Assembly (NCBI GenBank): GCA_024036415.1
Contig: JAMWET010002911.1
Location: 372,001 to 436,000 of the forward strand
DNA: 64,000 nucleotides
Direction: 5' to 3'
DNA from: Prochilodus magdalenae
Taxonomy: Eukaryota > Chordata > Actinopteri > Characiformes > Prochilodontidae
The first letter of the stretch is position 1. Every line of letters starts with the position of its first letter. A program made the position numbers and the translations under genes. The notes under the pieces were generated by a model. It made no database searches, was not told the DNA's origin, and worked only from the letters and a program-made list of their open reading frames with translations. Below, in pieces: positions 15,697 to 29,200 of the stretch.

Positions 15697-17222
15697 CACT
15701 GTGTGCATGACTCATGTACATGTATACTAAATAAGGATGAATTGAGTCTGATATTGAGGTGATTTGGGTGATATTGAGTCCATCTGCACTCTTAATGCAT
15801 ACTGTACATACATCTATGTTCAAATTATTCAAGTTTCACGCATGGCTGCACAACCTTACTATATAACGTTGATCTGTTGGATGTGCTTTCCATATTGACT
15901 CATGCTGTTGTGCTGGTAGTATGCTTTACAAGCAAAGAATGCCTTGGAGAAGAGTTCAAAAGGAATTAGGACTGTTGGAAGAGTTGTATTATATGGCTCC
16001 GGGAGACAGAATGGTCTTGTCAGTTATTGTGTGTTATTAGCGCACTTGGCTGCAGTAGATAGAAGAAGTCATGCAACAGCACCAGTAGATCTGGACCTAC
16101 ACAAACCACTGAGAGGGAGGACCAACAGATTGTTTGACATGTGGGGGGAGACCCAGCAGCCATAATTGCATAATTACATAATAACTGGCAAAGGCCTGTC
16201 TAATATTTTTTAACCATTTATTAGAAATTATTAAAATAGGTTGCTGTGGTATGGTTGTGTTCAATGCTGAACTGAAGTCCGTAAACAACATTCTCACATA
16301 GATGTCTTTTCTGTCCAGGTGGGTCAGTGAGGGGTGAATGGCATAGGATATGACATCCACTGTAGAGCTGTTAGGCTGATATGCAACATTAAATGAATCC
16401 AGTGTGGACTGAGACCTGCTTCTCTGCGTTTCATTATTATCATGATGTCACTTTTGTAATCAGTGATGTCATTAATGCCCTGCCACATGCACTGTATGTC
16501 ACTATGGCCTATAACATGTCAGTGGATTCTCTGCATATTTAAGCTTTGCCTCTCTGATAGCCTGGGACAGATAGACCCTTGATGTGCTAAGAGCTGACTT
16601 CTCATTACATTAAGCATTCCAGGTTTTCAGCAGCTGCAGTCATCCATGGCTTCTGATTAACATGTTTAAAAATGTTAACCTGTGAATGTATGAAAAAGTC
16701 CTGAGGTCCCCAGGCCTGTTTTGCAAAGCAGCTCAAGGTCTTGGAGTGCATGGTCTGACTGTGATATCATGTTCACCCGTGTCACTGATGTTCCTAGGAC
16801 ACAACAGCACCATGTATTTACGACATGAAAGAGCTGCTGTATCAGAAATGCAAAACCATCATCTACAGCTCATTTGCTTTAATTTAATCATCTAGACTGA
16901 GAAGATTCACTTTAATTAGGCCTACAATTAAGACTACAAGTATTAACAACTACAATATAAATACTATGTACTAAATAAAGAAACTAAAAAGAAGAATATA
17001 TACTTTTACTTATATATAATATGTAGCAGATAGCAGATTTGTGAGATCAGACAGTGATGTTGTACGAGAGGTCAGGACTGTGCAGGGCAGTCAAGTTCTG
17101 CCACAACAAACTCATTTTCCATGTCTATTTTGACCTAGCTTTGAGCACTGGTCATGTTGCAACAGGATGAGGCTATTACCAAACTGTTCCCACAAAGCAT
17201 AAAATTGTTCAAACTCTGTTAA

Positions 17223-17229
<7 letters not shown>
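15697..17229. other. Intergenic, mostly unrecognised
   Basis: Apart from the LINE scrap at 16215-16400 I see no coding signature. The 73-codon frame at 15944-16165 has none. Confidence 0.45.
16215..16400 (-). pseudogene. LINE reverse-transcriptase fragment
   Basis: The minus strand reads [11 protein letters not shown], then [27 protein letters not shown]. This is reverse-transcriptase motif A (the 'D.SSAF.T' block) of the fish LINE group. The fragment is only about 185 bp and both sides are unrelated. Confidence 0.6.

Positions 17230-17296
<67 letters not shown>
17230..17296. repeat. (AT)n microsatellite
   Basis: About 67 bp of pure AT dinucleotide followed by a T-run. Confidence 0.97.
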
Positions 17297-17304
<8 letters not shown>

Positions 17305-17334
17305 TTTTTAACTGGATGGACACTACTAATAAGG

Positions 17335-17445
17335 TATTTGTAGCTTAACAAATATTTCCCATATCTGTCTAAATTATTAAGCATTTATTGTTCCTGGTAA
17401 CCTTAATCTTTCTTTACGAATAGCATTGCAATCCGACACATGTAG
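17335..17445 (+). mobile_element. Degenerate Tc1-like repeat family, end fragment
   Basis: GCATTTATTGTTCCTGGTAA followed by CTTAATCTTTCTTTACGAAT matches the right end of the copy at 46878-47465 in the same orientation. It is a short remnant. Confidence 0.45.
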
Positions 17446-17649
17446 GAAAGATAGAAAAAGATCAAGGTCCCTTTTTTACCCAACTGACTGCGTTTCAAAT
17501 AGCAAATGTTAAAATAATAGTACATCACCATAAGCATTACTAGTACAGCACATTAGCAATGCCTTCAATAAGTAGTACGGGATCTGAGAAACAGTCCCCT
17601 AAAAAATATAATGCAGTTGATATGTGTCTTTTATTTTGAAACTGCAGAA

Positions 17650-17728
17650 CGCAGGCGAGTATCACGTAACAGCGTCCGCGGAACTCTTCCACATTGGCTG
17701 TTCTCGGTTTTTCCCTCTGATTTTTGTG
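17650..17728 (+). other. Possible non-coding first exon and promoter of the tmem14 gene
   Basis: A locally GC-richer stretch with several CpGs (AGCGTCCGCGGAAC) is followed by a strong donor, GGTAAG, near 17729. The first coding tmem14 exon opens with an acceptor at 23237 and carries 25 nt of 5' UTR from 23238, so an upstream non-coding exon must exist. This is the best candidate I see, but the link is only inferred. Confidence 0.3.
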
Positions 17729-18013
17729 GGTAAGTTACTGTAGTTTCAGTATAATATATTTTGATATAAACCTGCGGAAGTAGTCACTAAATAGTTTTTA
17801 GTAAAACAGTAGTTATATAATATGTGACAGAGTGGTATTTTTACATGTGAGACCAGGAAGTTCAGAACGAAATAGCTCCTGCTGGTTGATAACATTTGGG
17901 AAATATAATTTTTCATGATATGTCGTAATTATCGTCGTGGTTTTAAGAAACTATGTGATAAAACTATACTCACTACTAGTAATGTCTTCGTGTCTTTGAA
18001 GAGCGCAGCTACC

Positions 18014-18088
18014 ATGTTAATCAGTAGCGTTATTCGAACACTGCTAAAGACTCCCAGCTGTGCTTATACAGACTGCAGGACCTCGTAG
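18014..18088 (+). other. Short ORF of unknown meaning (24 codons)
   Basis: An ATG in fair context (GCTACCATG) opens MLISSVIRTLLKTPSCAYTD and stops at 18086. It lies 290 bp after the proposed tmem14 non-coding exon. It could be an upstream ORF of an alternative 5' exon or chance. I recognise no family. Confidence 0.15.
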
Positions 18089-18089
18089 A

Positions 18090-20247
18090 CCGTTCGTTAT
18101 TCCTGAGTATCTGCAACAACGCTTCATCATCCTAAATGTCTGTAAGCTGGGTTTGTTCTCAAGCAGGACTACGCGATCGGGCGTGTATAAATGCTTCAAT
18201 GCATGAATTATGGAGATGGATTTTATTTTTAATCCAATTATTTTTTCAGTTATCTGTTTTCACCCCCAAACAAAATTTAAAACAACTACAAAACATGTTT
18301 TCATTTTATTTTCTTTTGGATGTACAACCAAAGATATACAACTGCCCACTGTAGTAGGGATGGGTGATACCATGAATTTTTCATTCAATCTGATACCAAG
18401 TAATATTTGTCCAGGTTGTGATTTTCAAAAACAATAAATGGTAAATGTGAAAAATTGTAAAAGACATTTACATTAAATAAATCAGAGCTCTCTGTGTACT
18501 AATTTGTAAATAACACAATATAATTCAGTGTTCAATATGTTCAAATTATGTTCAGTTAAACCAGTACTAGTGCATGTAAATTGTAAATGTTGTAATTAAA
18601 TTTGAACTGATTAGATTTATATGTCAATAGCTATATAAGTGTGCCAGCTAAGTAAAGAATAAGTGTATTTAATGATCTGCTGCTTGTTTTAGTGGTAGTG
18701 TAAGTCACTTGTACCATGTTATTTACAAGAGCCACATTACATCTTATAAGACTTGCTTGTGAGTTTATTGATAATTAGTTCAGTAAGGTCTATCAAGTAA
18801 AACGTTTATTTGGGAGCATTATAAAAGGCAGTAGGAAAAGTAGTTCCTATTCTGCGCCATCATTTCAAGCAGCATTTTACTTTATGTTTACTGAGAGACA
18901 GGACACGCATTCACCTTGATAATAAAACTAATATTAATAATAATATATGCAATTAATATAAATAATATTGATATTTTGGCACTGCAATTGATTCTTAAAA
19001 GTAAACTCCAGGATGAGAAGTATCAGTATTTAGGTATTAATCTGGCCATCTGTACACTGTACTGGCCACTGTGCGTTAACGGTTTATACATTTTCGTGTG
19101 TTTTTACCTATTTGCCAAACTGCGTCCTCCTGGTCTTTCTTTAGTGATGGAGCCTTATAAAATGTTCTCCACAGTATCTTTGTAAAATGTTCTGAGGATG
19201 TGGGGGTTCATGCCAAACAATCATGATGATGATGATGATGATCTTGATGTTGATGGAGGTGTGGCCTAATGCATGCAGCATGGTGCAGTGTGTCATGCAG
19301 ATACTGCTTCTGGTGTAAAGTTGGTTGTACTGTAATTTAAGCCAAGCATAAAGAAAAATGTGATTAATTTAGTTAACTGTGCTATTAGTTATTATGTATT
19401 TACGTATTTGACAAAAAATAGATCCTTGACACTTTATAATAATGATATATTATTTTGGGATTACGTGCTCTTTCTTGTAATTGTGACATAGCATGTTGTT
19501 TTTACAGTGAGGTAAACTGATCTGTACTATATTTTAGTCACAACCTCCTGTAATCCTTCATAAATTCAGTTTTCTGTAGAATTACAGTTTGAATCTTGTT
19601 ATACATAAGATTCAATGAAATTTGGTTAAGTTGCCAACAGGGAGTCATAAACTGTATGACAAAGTTACTCGATAAAGAGGTTGTGACAAGTTTGTGACAA
19701 TGCTGTGTTTGCTGGTTTCCCACATCAACATGTTCATGGAATTTCCAACTGCCTTGGAAAAAATGTAAATTTTGTAAACTTTATTGTGTTACATTTTTAT
19801 TGTACTGGGGCAAATACAGGATTCCAGTTACAACATTTAGCAAATGTTTGTCACTCTGAAATTACAAACCCTAGATTTCATGACAATAGCTTTTGCCCAA
19901 TAAGATTGCTAAAATAATAAATCTAGCAATCGTTTGGCTGTTGGGGGCATGTATAAGCTTTTTAAAGTTTTCAAAGGAATCACTATTTCAGAATTTATTT
20001 AAACCATTGTCTATAGGATTTTTATAGCATTGATAATGCTATAACCTTACAGAATGCCCTAACCTTACAGTTTTCCAAATGTTTAATGATATCAGACACA
20101 TGTAGCATACAAGCATAAGCTAAAGAGTTTATCTAAAAAGCTTAAAGCATGATTTTATCGTGGAACTGCACCTTAAAAAGGCTTGAGAAGAGCTCTTGTG
20201 AAGCTCTGACGTGCCAAGAGTTGGGAGGCAGTTTAAATGAAGGCACA
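18090..20247. other. Presumed tmem14 5' intron, nothing recognised
   Basis: AT-rich, with a (GAT)n run near 19213-19241. The sequence GTAGGGATGGGTGATACCAT near 18353 resembles the start of a fish hAT-like repeat, but no full element can be traced. Confidence 0.4.
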
Positions 20248-20328
20248 TGCTATTTGCACCCGGGTATATGCAGCAGTGTGTGCTATTTGCACCCGGGTAT
20301 ATGCAGCAGTGTGTGCTATTTGCACCCG
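20248..20328. repeat. 33-bp tandem repeat, about 2.5 copies
   Basis: The unit runs TGCTATTTGCACCCGGGTAT plus ATGCAGCAGTGTG and occurs at 20248-20280 and 20281-20313 without change, then partially at 20314-20328. The identity of the copies suggests a recent duplication. A related ACCCGGGTGCAAA string occurs alone near 22985. Confidence 0.9.
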
Positions 20329-20666
20329 ACATTATGGTTTTAGCAGAGATTAGTACTTTTGTGTTTTGTGACAAAACACATTTTACTTACACATTATTTT
20401 ACAAGAGGTGAAGATACTTTTGTTTGGGGTTATGGGGTGGACCTCATAGTTTGTTCTTATTGAATTTTGTTTTTTACTTGTGAGTCTCTTCTTTGTTTTT
20501 CTTTACCATGTTCTTAGAATTTAAATAGCAATTTAATTATCCTAAGTCGCTTGCCGCTAATGGCAGTAATCACATGCAAAATACTACATTATAATATACA
20601 CTGCCAGTGATAAATGATAATGTTAAAACAAAATGTAACACAAGTTAATATAAAGTCTGTAGCACC

Positions 20667-20670
<4 letters not shown>

Positions 20671-20734
<64 letters not shown>
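20671..20734. repeat. (TA)32 microsatellite
   Basis: A 64-bp TA tract. The Ile-Tyr open frame across it is an artefact. Confidence 0.97.
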
Positions 20735-20738
<4 letters not shown>

Positions 20739-23237
20739 AATATTCTTCCTGCCAGTACATTATTATCAGCCCCTTTATTTTAATTTAATTTCACAGAATG
20801 CAGAAGACAGATTTGACTTTTTTATTCATTTTTTCTGGATGGTTTGTACATTTTTTAAAGAAGTGAATTGGGGTTTTTATTATTTACATCATGTTTAAAT
20901 AAATTTAACAAGGAAACCCAAAGAACAAGGTTTCTTAACATGCCTATACCAGGCGTGAGCAAGTGGGGTATAAAGCCCCCAGCATTGAGCTATAGAGAAG
21001 TGGAATTGTGTTCTCTGGAATGATCCTCACAAGATTTACTCTTTATTAGTCCCTGCTGCTATAATCCGATCCCGAATGTATAGCCAGATCTCATTCACTT
21101 GGCTTTGCTTCATGGATGCAGGATCTCCAAATCTCACACACACACACACACACAGAGTGAATACACATCCACTGCAAAACACCCCCTGGAATTCTGAAAT
21201 GTCTTTTTAAGAAGCTGATTAGTTAACCCCTAGAACCCTAGATTTGTTATTCAGTTATTAATTTGCAGAAACAGTTGTGAATTATTTGGTAACAGGTTAG
21301 CGTATCTTGTGGAGTCCCACAGGGTACTAAAATCTGCAGGTCAGGTTGTCTCCAGGAGCATCAGGTTGGAAAACACTGGACTAAAGCCAGGCCTACAATT
21401 TGGTGCTTGATCAAAATGCGTATTCCTGAGGAAAGCTTCCTGTTTACCTCCCACCTACTTCGTTGCGCATCATCATAACTCAGTGCCTGATTGGTCTACA
21501 GACTTGATTGATGTGTCGTTGGAAAGCTGAGAGTCTAAGATTAATTATTTTTTGAATCCGTTGTATTTTATTTTGAACTGTTGTTTTTTCCAAGCACATT
21601 TTACACAAACATGAGGATTATTAACGAAAGGATTGAAGGAAAGATACAAATTTGGTGTAGTTTTTAGGGGACAACCTAAGGTATGCAGCGGTATGAAGTG
21701 TTTGTGTGTGAGGTGTGTGTGTGAGTGGTGGCGGCCATTGCGCATGAGTGACGGATTCTAAGAGGAAAATATCTCTTGTTTGGAAAAACTTTATAGTTTG
21801 ATTGTAATTCAGTAGCCGTGCATTTCAGTATAATGGTTTACATCAACGTAATCCTGAGAGACTGCCCCTTTCGATTGGTATATAATTTTGTCCACATTGG
21901 CTAAAAATGGCTTTAGGAAAAATATGAATATGCATACTTTACCTAAAAAAATCCATTAAAGTTTTCCGGGCAAGGTTTTTTGCGACCGAAATATATATTT
22001 TCTGAAAGAAACAAAAGATAAAAAAAATGAAAAGCCGAGATCTAAGCTTTAATATGGTATCTTGGTTGCCTATATTGGACCTGCAATGCTTCAGATATAC
22101 TGCTAGATATTCACAGTGACGGATTTGTAGCCCATCGACGGGCTATGGCGTTTTAAGTCGTTAACCAGAAAATAATCCAGTAATTAGCTGAGTCTGTCAG
22201 TACATTCACTGCCAATATAACTTAGAAAGCTATGAAAGTGATCCTAATACTACACATTACAAGCTTCAAAACTACCTCAGTATGGACGAAACATGATTAA
22301 AAATAGCTAGCTGACATTAGAAAACTACTTGCCAGCAATTAGCTAGCCAAATTAATCAGAATAAGCAACAAAATACAAAACTTTTAACTTATTAACTAAG
22401 ATAAGGTTAGATACAAGTTACCTAACTGCCTCACACTTAAATTCAAGCAAATAACTTAAACTGAGATCCACCAAAACATTTGCTTAGCTTATTCATTTAA
22501 ATTAGCTATAGCTAGTAGTTTGATGGTCGAGTAAAGCTAAACCGAAAAATGTTTTTCTTGTAAGCTAATTAAAAAAACTTTAACTTTACCTCTGAACTTC
22601 GTTTTAGAAGAGATTTCTTCATTGTCTGTGAACATAAAATAAAATAATTAAGATGACGTTTGTTTGAAAGTTAGCTATAATGCTCCTATTAGCTCAAAAA
22701 TATCAGTGTTCAGTCAACAGTGTTCGTTGGATAATAATTCTCACACTATTTCTTAAATATATATCTTAAAATGTAGAGTTAAATTGAGTGATGGACCTTT
22801 ATACATAACTATTAACCAAATTCTGCTTACCATTTCCTACTGTCTCCGTTTCCCATCGGTTCCTTTGAATTTGCGCCTTTTCGCTCCCTCGCATTCATTG
22901 GTAGACATGCGCAGATGGGTTCGCTTTCTTTTTTTAAAATTAAGGGGTGAAAATAGCCTCGCTGTGTGGCAAATGCTACTTGTACCCGGGTGCAAACAGA
23001 CACTCCGTTAATTTTTAATATATTGAAAGTCAGAAACGCCCTACTTTGCATTTGGCCTTGAATACGCAGTTACTAGTTCCTGTATGCTTGTAATCAAACA
23101 CACCATAGATGAATGTAAAGAAAAAAGGCTGTTTTGCTTCATATCACATAGTTATAGTGGTATGTAGCTTGGTTAAACATGCTGTTTGGTTTGAATTGAC
23201 TGTGTTATGTGCAAAATGTCTTGTGATTTCTACACAG
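20735..23237. other. Presumed tmem14 5' intron, mostly unrecognised
   Basis: 20940-21130 (AAGCCCCCAGCATTGAGC, then GTGGAATTGTGTTCTCTGG) looks like a short remnant of a degraded DNA transposon, too short to assign. A (CA)n run lies near 21135-21155. The rest shows no signature. Confidence 0.4.
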
Positions 23238-23262
23238 TTGCAAATTGGATCAGTATTCCAGG

Positions 23263-26200
23263 ATGCCTGTTGACTGGATTGGTTATGGATACGCCATAGT
23301 AGTGGCCACGGGGGGCATTATTGGTTACATGAAAGCAGGTAAAGTAGCTACCTACCTTTTTGCAACATAACCAGTTAGTAATGACATGCCTGTGCACCTA
23401 TATGGCATAATCTTGCACTACAATACTAGCCAAATTGCACATTTTAGATGTGAGCCTACAGATCCCTTCAGAATTAAACAATGCACTTAGATACACTACA
23501 AGAATGCAATACATTCATAATGCCTACAAACCTTGAAAGCCTATAGTTAAAACTCCAAGCAGTATAGCTTTCCCCAATGCACACAAGTCTACCTACTCTA
23601 ATAAGGCATAATGCATGTATTTCAAGTCATATAAACAAGTATACTTGCCTGCAGGGTAATTTGCCGGCACATAGGTGCATTTGTTCCATGATTAACTTCA
23701 AACACTCAAACTAAAGTTTAACAATATGACAGCCATCTGAGGTGTGTATTACAGTTACTTTAGATTTATTCAATTTTTTTAGCAAATTAATGAGTTGTTG
23801 CAATTTGTTTCAAAGTTTTGAAAACCAGGTTGTCTGTTGTAAATAAGAGGTCAATAAAAGGCTATAGGCCAGAAGAAGATAAGCAGTACATTTCTTTTTC
23901 TGTCTCTCTCGCTCGCTGTCTCTCTTGCTAATAAAGAAACACAAGGTCCACGGCATCAACTCAAGATAGGTTGTGTGCATACAAGCAACAACAAAGCGAG
24001 ACCTGTATATGTTACAGTAACATATGTAAACGCGTCTTTTTCAATAATGTATGTAAAATCATCCACGACATACATTAATACGGAGCCAAGGAGGCAGAAT
24101 ACCCACACAGAGAAAAGGACCATTTTGACAAATCTCAGTTGACCCTTTTCAGATATTGCTGCACAGGACACCAGATTCTAGTGAATTTTTCAGAGGTTTG
24201 GTGTAACTCATAAGTTAGCTTTTCCATAAGTAGCTATCTAGAAATCTGATCTTTTTGGAGGGAATGTTGGGTCTTGACCATAACATCAAAATACACTTAT
24301 TTAGCCAGATAAAATAGAATATGTAAAAGACAAATAGTATCATTGTCCACTGAACAATTCACAGTGTTAAGGGATATATTTCTGAGAACATGTCAGGAAC
24401 AAACATACTTGACTAATGCCAAGATTTACATTTACATTTACATTTATGGCATTTAGCTGACGCTTTTATCCAGAGCGACTTACAAGGGTTATGATTACAG
24501 GCAGGCCAGTGTAGTGTTAGGAGTCCTGCCCAAGGGCTCTTATTGGTGTAGCTCAGCATAGTCACCTAGACTAGGATTCAAACCCCAGTCTCCCACACGT
24601 AGAGGTGGCACCCTGAGTAGTGGTGTTACCCACTGAGCTACACCAACCAACTAAGATAAAAGTCAAGCCGTCTTTTTGTGACACATTGATGTTCAGGTTT
24701 GACAACAAACACAAAACAATTGTAAAACAAGTCAAGGTTGAGAGAGAAGGAGAGAGAGACAGAGACAGGCCAAGGTCAAAAACCAGAGAGTCAGAAAACC
24801 AGTGAATAAATCAATCCAGAGAGCAAAAGGAAAGGTCAAAACACAGAGAGCAATCAGAGGATGCAAACAAACCAGTGAGGGAATTCCAAAAGCGAGAATC
24901 GAGTAAAAAAGGTAGAAAACGCTTGGTATGCAAACAGAGTTTGGCAATACTTCGCTGAGACAATGTCGGTGTGTGTGGTTTATGTGGGGCAAAGGAAAAT
25001 GAGGTGCAGGTGGGAAATCAGTACTCTGGAGACGTAGAATGGGTAAATGGTGAATGGGTATTTCAGGCCATGTGACTGTGACATCATCAGGGAGAGTACT
25101 CCGGGAGATGGAATCTGAAAGATCGGAGGCGGTTGGGAAACCAGGAAGCGTGACAGTACCCGCCAAGGTGTCCGAGAGGTAAGATGAGGGAGGACGACTA
25201 CGTTGACGATGGCCCCCAATGCCAGACAACTAAGGAAGTGAACCCCCTGATCTGACACAGCCCGAAACACTGCACCCAGCAGGATCACTACCTCGTCGAC
25301 CAGCGGACGGGCTCAGGGACAGCCACCTTGGACGACCACGTTGACAACCAGTGGACGGGCTCAGGGACAGTCAGGACAGTTGGAGGGTCCCTGCTCTCCT
25401 ACAAGACTCCAGAAGCCGACGACCAGTGAGCGCCAGAGACCCATCCACAGTTACTGGCAAGGGAGGCGTTCTGCCGGAAAGAGGCTCCTTCAGAAGGCCA
25501 GGAACCCCAGGCTTGAGTAAGGAGATATGGAAAGAGGGACACACACGATACTGTGCGGTTAATTTAAATTTGTAAGTAACATCATTAATCTTATCAATAA
25601 TCTTAAATGGACTGATGTACTTAGGAAGGAGTTTTTTATTTCCCTCAGTTTTCCTGAAGTCCCTAGCGAATAACCAGACTCGGTCTCTGGGAGCGTAGGA
25701 GGGGTGTCACCACGACACCTATCAGCATATCGCTAATGACGCCGTTGTGCTGCCTCGATGCGTTGGTATGTCCCCCCACAGATTTACTCAATCCATCGTT
25801 TCCAGTGTTCCACAGATGGTACGTCTGAGGGTTGTGGTGACCAGGGCATGAGAGGGGCCTGATAACTGAGCATACACTGAAATGGGGTAATGGTTGTGGT
25901 GGAGTTAATAAGTTCTGTGCCATCTCTGCCCAGGGTAAATAGGAAGACCAGTCGTTTTGATTATTATGACAGTTTCAAAGGGGATTGAAGAGGAGTCAGC
26001 GGAATTTGTCTGAAGTTCGCATTCCCCCCTGAGTCAATCAGAGCTGGAAACACACAGGAAAATACCAGATAGTTCAAGGTGATGGGTAACAAAGACCTAG
26101 TGACCATTACTGGCATAGGGTTATTCACCACTTTGCTTTGTGGACCAGTCTCCCCACATTTACCCAGGGTGGATGACCAAGGTCCTTGAGGTCGAACCTG

Positions 26201-29200
26201 ACAGTTCCAGAGAGTGTGACCAGTTGCCCCGCAGTAAAAACAGAGCCCTCCACAAAGCCTGTTTCTCTTTAGGGGTCAGGCGAGTGGAGTTGACCTGCAT
26301 GGGCTTCTCGCTGCAGCACTCAGAGGATGCTGTGGAAGCAGGGCAAAAGTTTGTCAAGTGTAAGTCCACAATTGCGGAATGCCAGTTCTTCAAGGATGTC
26401 TGGGTTGAGTCCATTACAATAGACGGTCAACACGACTTTAAAGTCAGAGATAAAGCAGTCATAGGTCCTGCGTTTATAATAGGGCCAAATGGAGGTAGCC
26501 GAATCCAAAGCCTTGCCAGTCAAGCGAGAGATAACAATGGAGATATGGGATTTATCAGAAGTGGGAGGAGAGTTTGAAAAGAAGATTGTAAAAGAAAGCC
26601 TCAGCACTGGTTAGGAGCACCATCAAACTTGCCAGGTTTACACACTGGGAATGAACTGGCCATAGGAACAGTGGTGTGATCTCTCTCCAGTAGGCCTGTA
26701 ATTTGACAAAGGACCAAAAGACATGTAAACTGTGCCCAGAATAGCAGAACATTTTAAAACATTTATTTGAAGAACTGGGAAATATTTTGTCATTGTGGAC
26801 TGGGGTGAGGTACACCATCTGAAAAAGTTAAAAATTTTGTTTGCGAACACTAATAGATGTACCTTAGAAAAAATCTGATTACAAATACCTGACCATTTTT
26901 CATCATTGAATGTCAAACCTAGATCTTTTTTGTCAGGTTATCTTTAATATATCATAATGTGAGGATTCTGTGTTAGATAAAACTGTATATAGGTATGATA
27001 ATTTACTTCATGAATGAACATATGAGCAGTTTCTCCACTTTATTGAGTTGAAATCTGAAATTACCACCCTTTTAACTACGACTGAATTAAATTTCTAATT
27101 TGGAAAATTAATAAAGATCAGCATTGAGAATGGCAAAAGCTGTTTTAAGCTGTGCAAACGAGATCAGAGTTACATCAGTAAACAAACCAGAAAACTCTGC
27201 TACACCCTGTTATGAGGTTTCCCTGAGTTTTCAAGCCCAATACTTCTAATCTAAGGGAGTAAATCATGGTTCAAGGCAATTGGGGACCATAAAGAAACAT
27301 GTTTAGGGACATTTGTATATATTTACTAACATTTCTCCAGGACAGCAGCGTATTGTACACTGTGAAATTATCAAAGGGCAAAAATGAAAGGTAAAGAGGT
27401 TTAAAAACATGGATAACAGAACGGTTTTACCTGGGCTGCTAAGAAATATAATAAAATATGTAACCACTGTGTTAGATTTTTCACACCTGTCTCCAGTAAG
27501 GGGAGATCTATACAGGCATCCATGATCGGGCATGATTGTTATCCCCAGGGATTTTTAAGCCAACTGAAAGGGATGTTCAACCTAAAATTGCTGGAAATAT
27601 TAATGGCTGTGGATTTACCCAATTTAATTTTTTGTAACTAGATATCATACTATAATTGGAAATTACCTTTATAGTATATTTTATGAATAGAAATAAATAG
27701 AAAAGAATATCATCAGCATATAATGAAATATGGTGGTCCGTCTCTCCCCCCAAAGATTCCAAAAATGTTAGTGCTAGATCAAAGATATTTAGCTAAGTGT
27801 TCTGTCACTAAGGCAAAAAGCATCGCCCTGTCTTTTCTTTTAGTGAGAATATTTATAATGTTGGGATGTTTTTAAACATGGACATGAAAATGGGACATAC
27901 ATTTAGCAAAAACTTTTCATAAAATTTTATTGAGTAGCCGTCAGGACCAGGTGATTTTCCTGAGGGCATAGACCTAAAAGCATTCCAAATCTGTTTAAAG
28001 TCATTAATTATACAAGAATCATAGGTAATGTTGCCAGAAAGAGTATTTGTAGCTTTAATAGATTGTTTAGTCTGTTGTGATTTAAGATGATAGGCTAGCA
28101 AGTGACTGGGTTTATTTCCAAACCCGAATTCTTTTTGTTTACAGCTTGGAAATGTGATGTGTGTATTCCATGTTTTTTGTTGCAGTTTAGCATTTACCAA
28201 TAGGGAATAAGTTGCACAGGACCGTGTAATTGTATTATCTCTGCTTTTTCAGCAAGTGTTTTCTGAAAAGATGTATAAAAGATCAAATGGCCCTGTAGGG
28301 TAGTTTTGAAAGCATCTAATTTATTTGCATGTGAAAAACACCAATACTGTGTCATTCTATTTTTGGTAAAAAAAAAAAAAAAAAAGAAGCAAAAAGCCTT
28401 ATTGTTTTGTAGGAAAGCGTTGAATCTTGACTAAGGAGTTTTAAATATTGTTAGGTTGAACATCACATCCAAATACACTGGACGTACACTGCTCTGTGGT
28501 TGGAAAATAAAATAGCACCAGTTTGACAATCTTTTACCATATGTAAGCAGTTTGTGGGAATAAAAAATAGAATGTACATATCCTGGCCATGAGATGTAAT
28601 TCTCTCCAGATATCTACAAGTCCTGATTGTTTACTCATATAAGTATAGCTGTTTTTCCTTAGAACTGTAAGATGAAAAATATATTTGACCCAATATCCCA
28701 TCTCTTTTTTTTAATTTTTGATGTTCCTGGTCTGATAAATGAGTTTCTTGCATTAGAAATATAGTCACTTTGTGTTTTAAATAAAAAAATAATTTTCTTC
28801 CTTTTCGCTACATTCCAAGTTACCAGTTTAAGTGAGCTACTATACACGTCATCAATAGTAAAAGCAAAATCCAGTTTCCAAAACAAATAAGAATAACTGA
28901 CCAGGACCAATGTGGTATATGTGAAAAACATCTTGTATCATCTATACCCAGGTGGAGCCAACCAGTGAAAAACAGAGTTAACCCATGAAAATGGATGATC
29001 TGCCTACATTTTGATCAAAGCGAGGCAATAAACTTATGTGCCGATTCTGGACTGTCAAATGTCTGCATCTTTTCATCCTGGACGCATCGAAGTCTGGCCG
29101 GGTAAGCAAATCCGTGGTACATCCCTTGTTGAGTCAAGGCTTTCACTTCTGCTTCAAATTCACGGCGTTTGCGCAGAACTTTGGCTGAGAGGGCGACGTA

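Noticed and set aside
20248..20328. CRISPR-like array
   Set aside because: The units are contiguous tandem repeats with no unique spacers, and the genome is a vertebrate.
24600..24648. Possible tRNA gene (A and B boxes on the minus strand)
   Set aside because: There is no foldable cloverleaf with acceptor stem, and the boxes continue into an L2-type tail, so it is a SINE head and not a tRNA gene.
24732..25288. 165- and 102-codon minus-strand open frames
   Set aside because: They lie within or overlap a gypsy LTR, lack motifs, and are explained by its C/T-rich strand.
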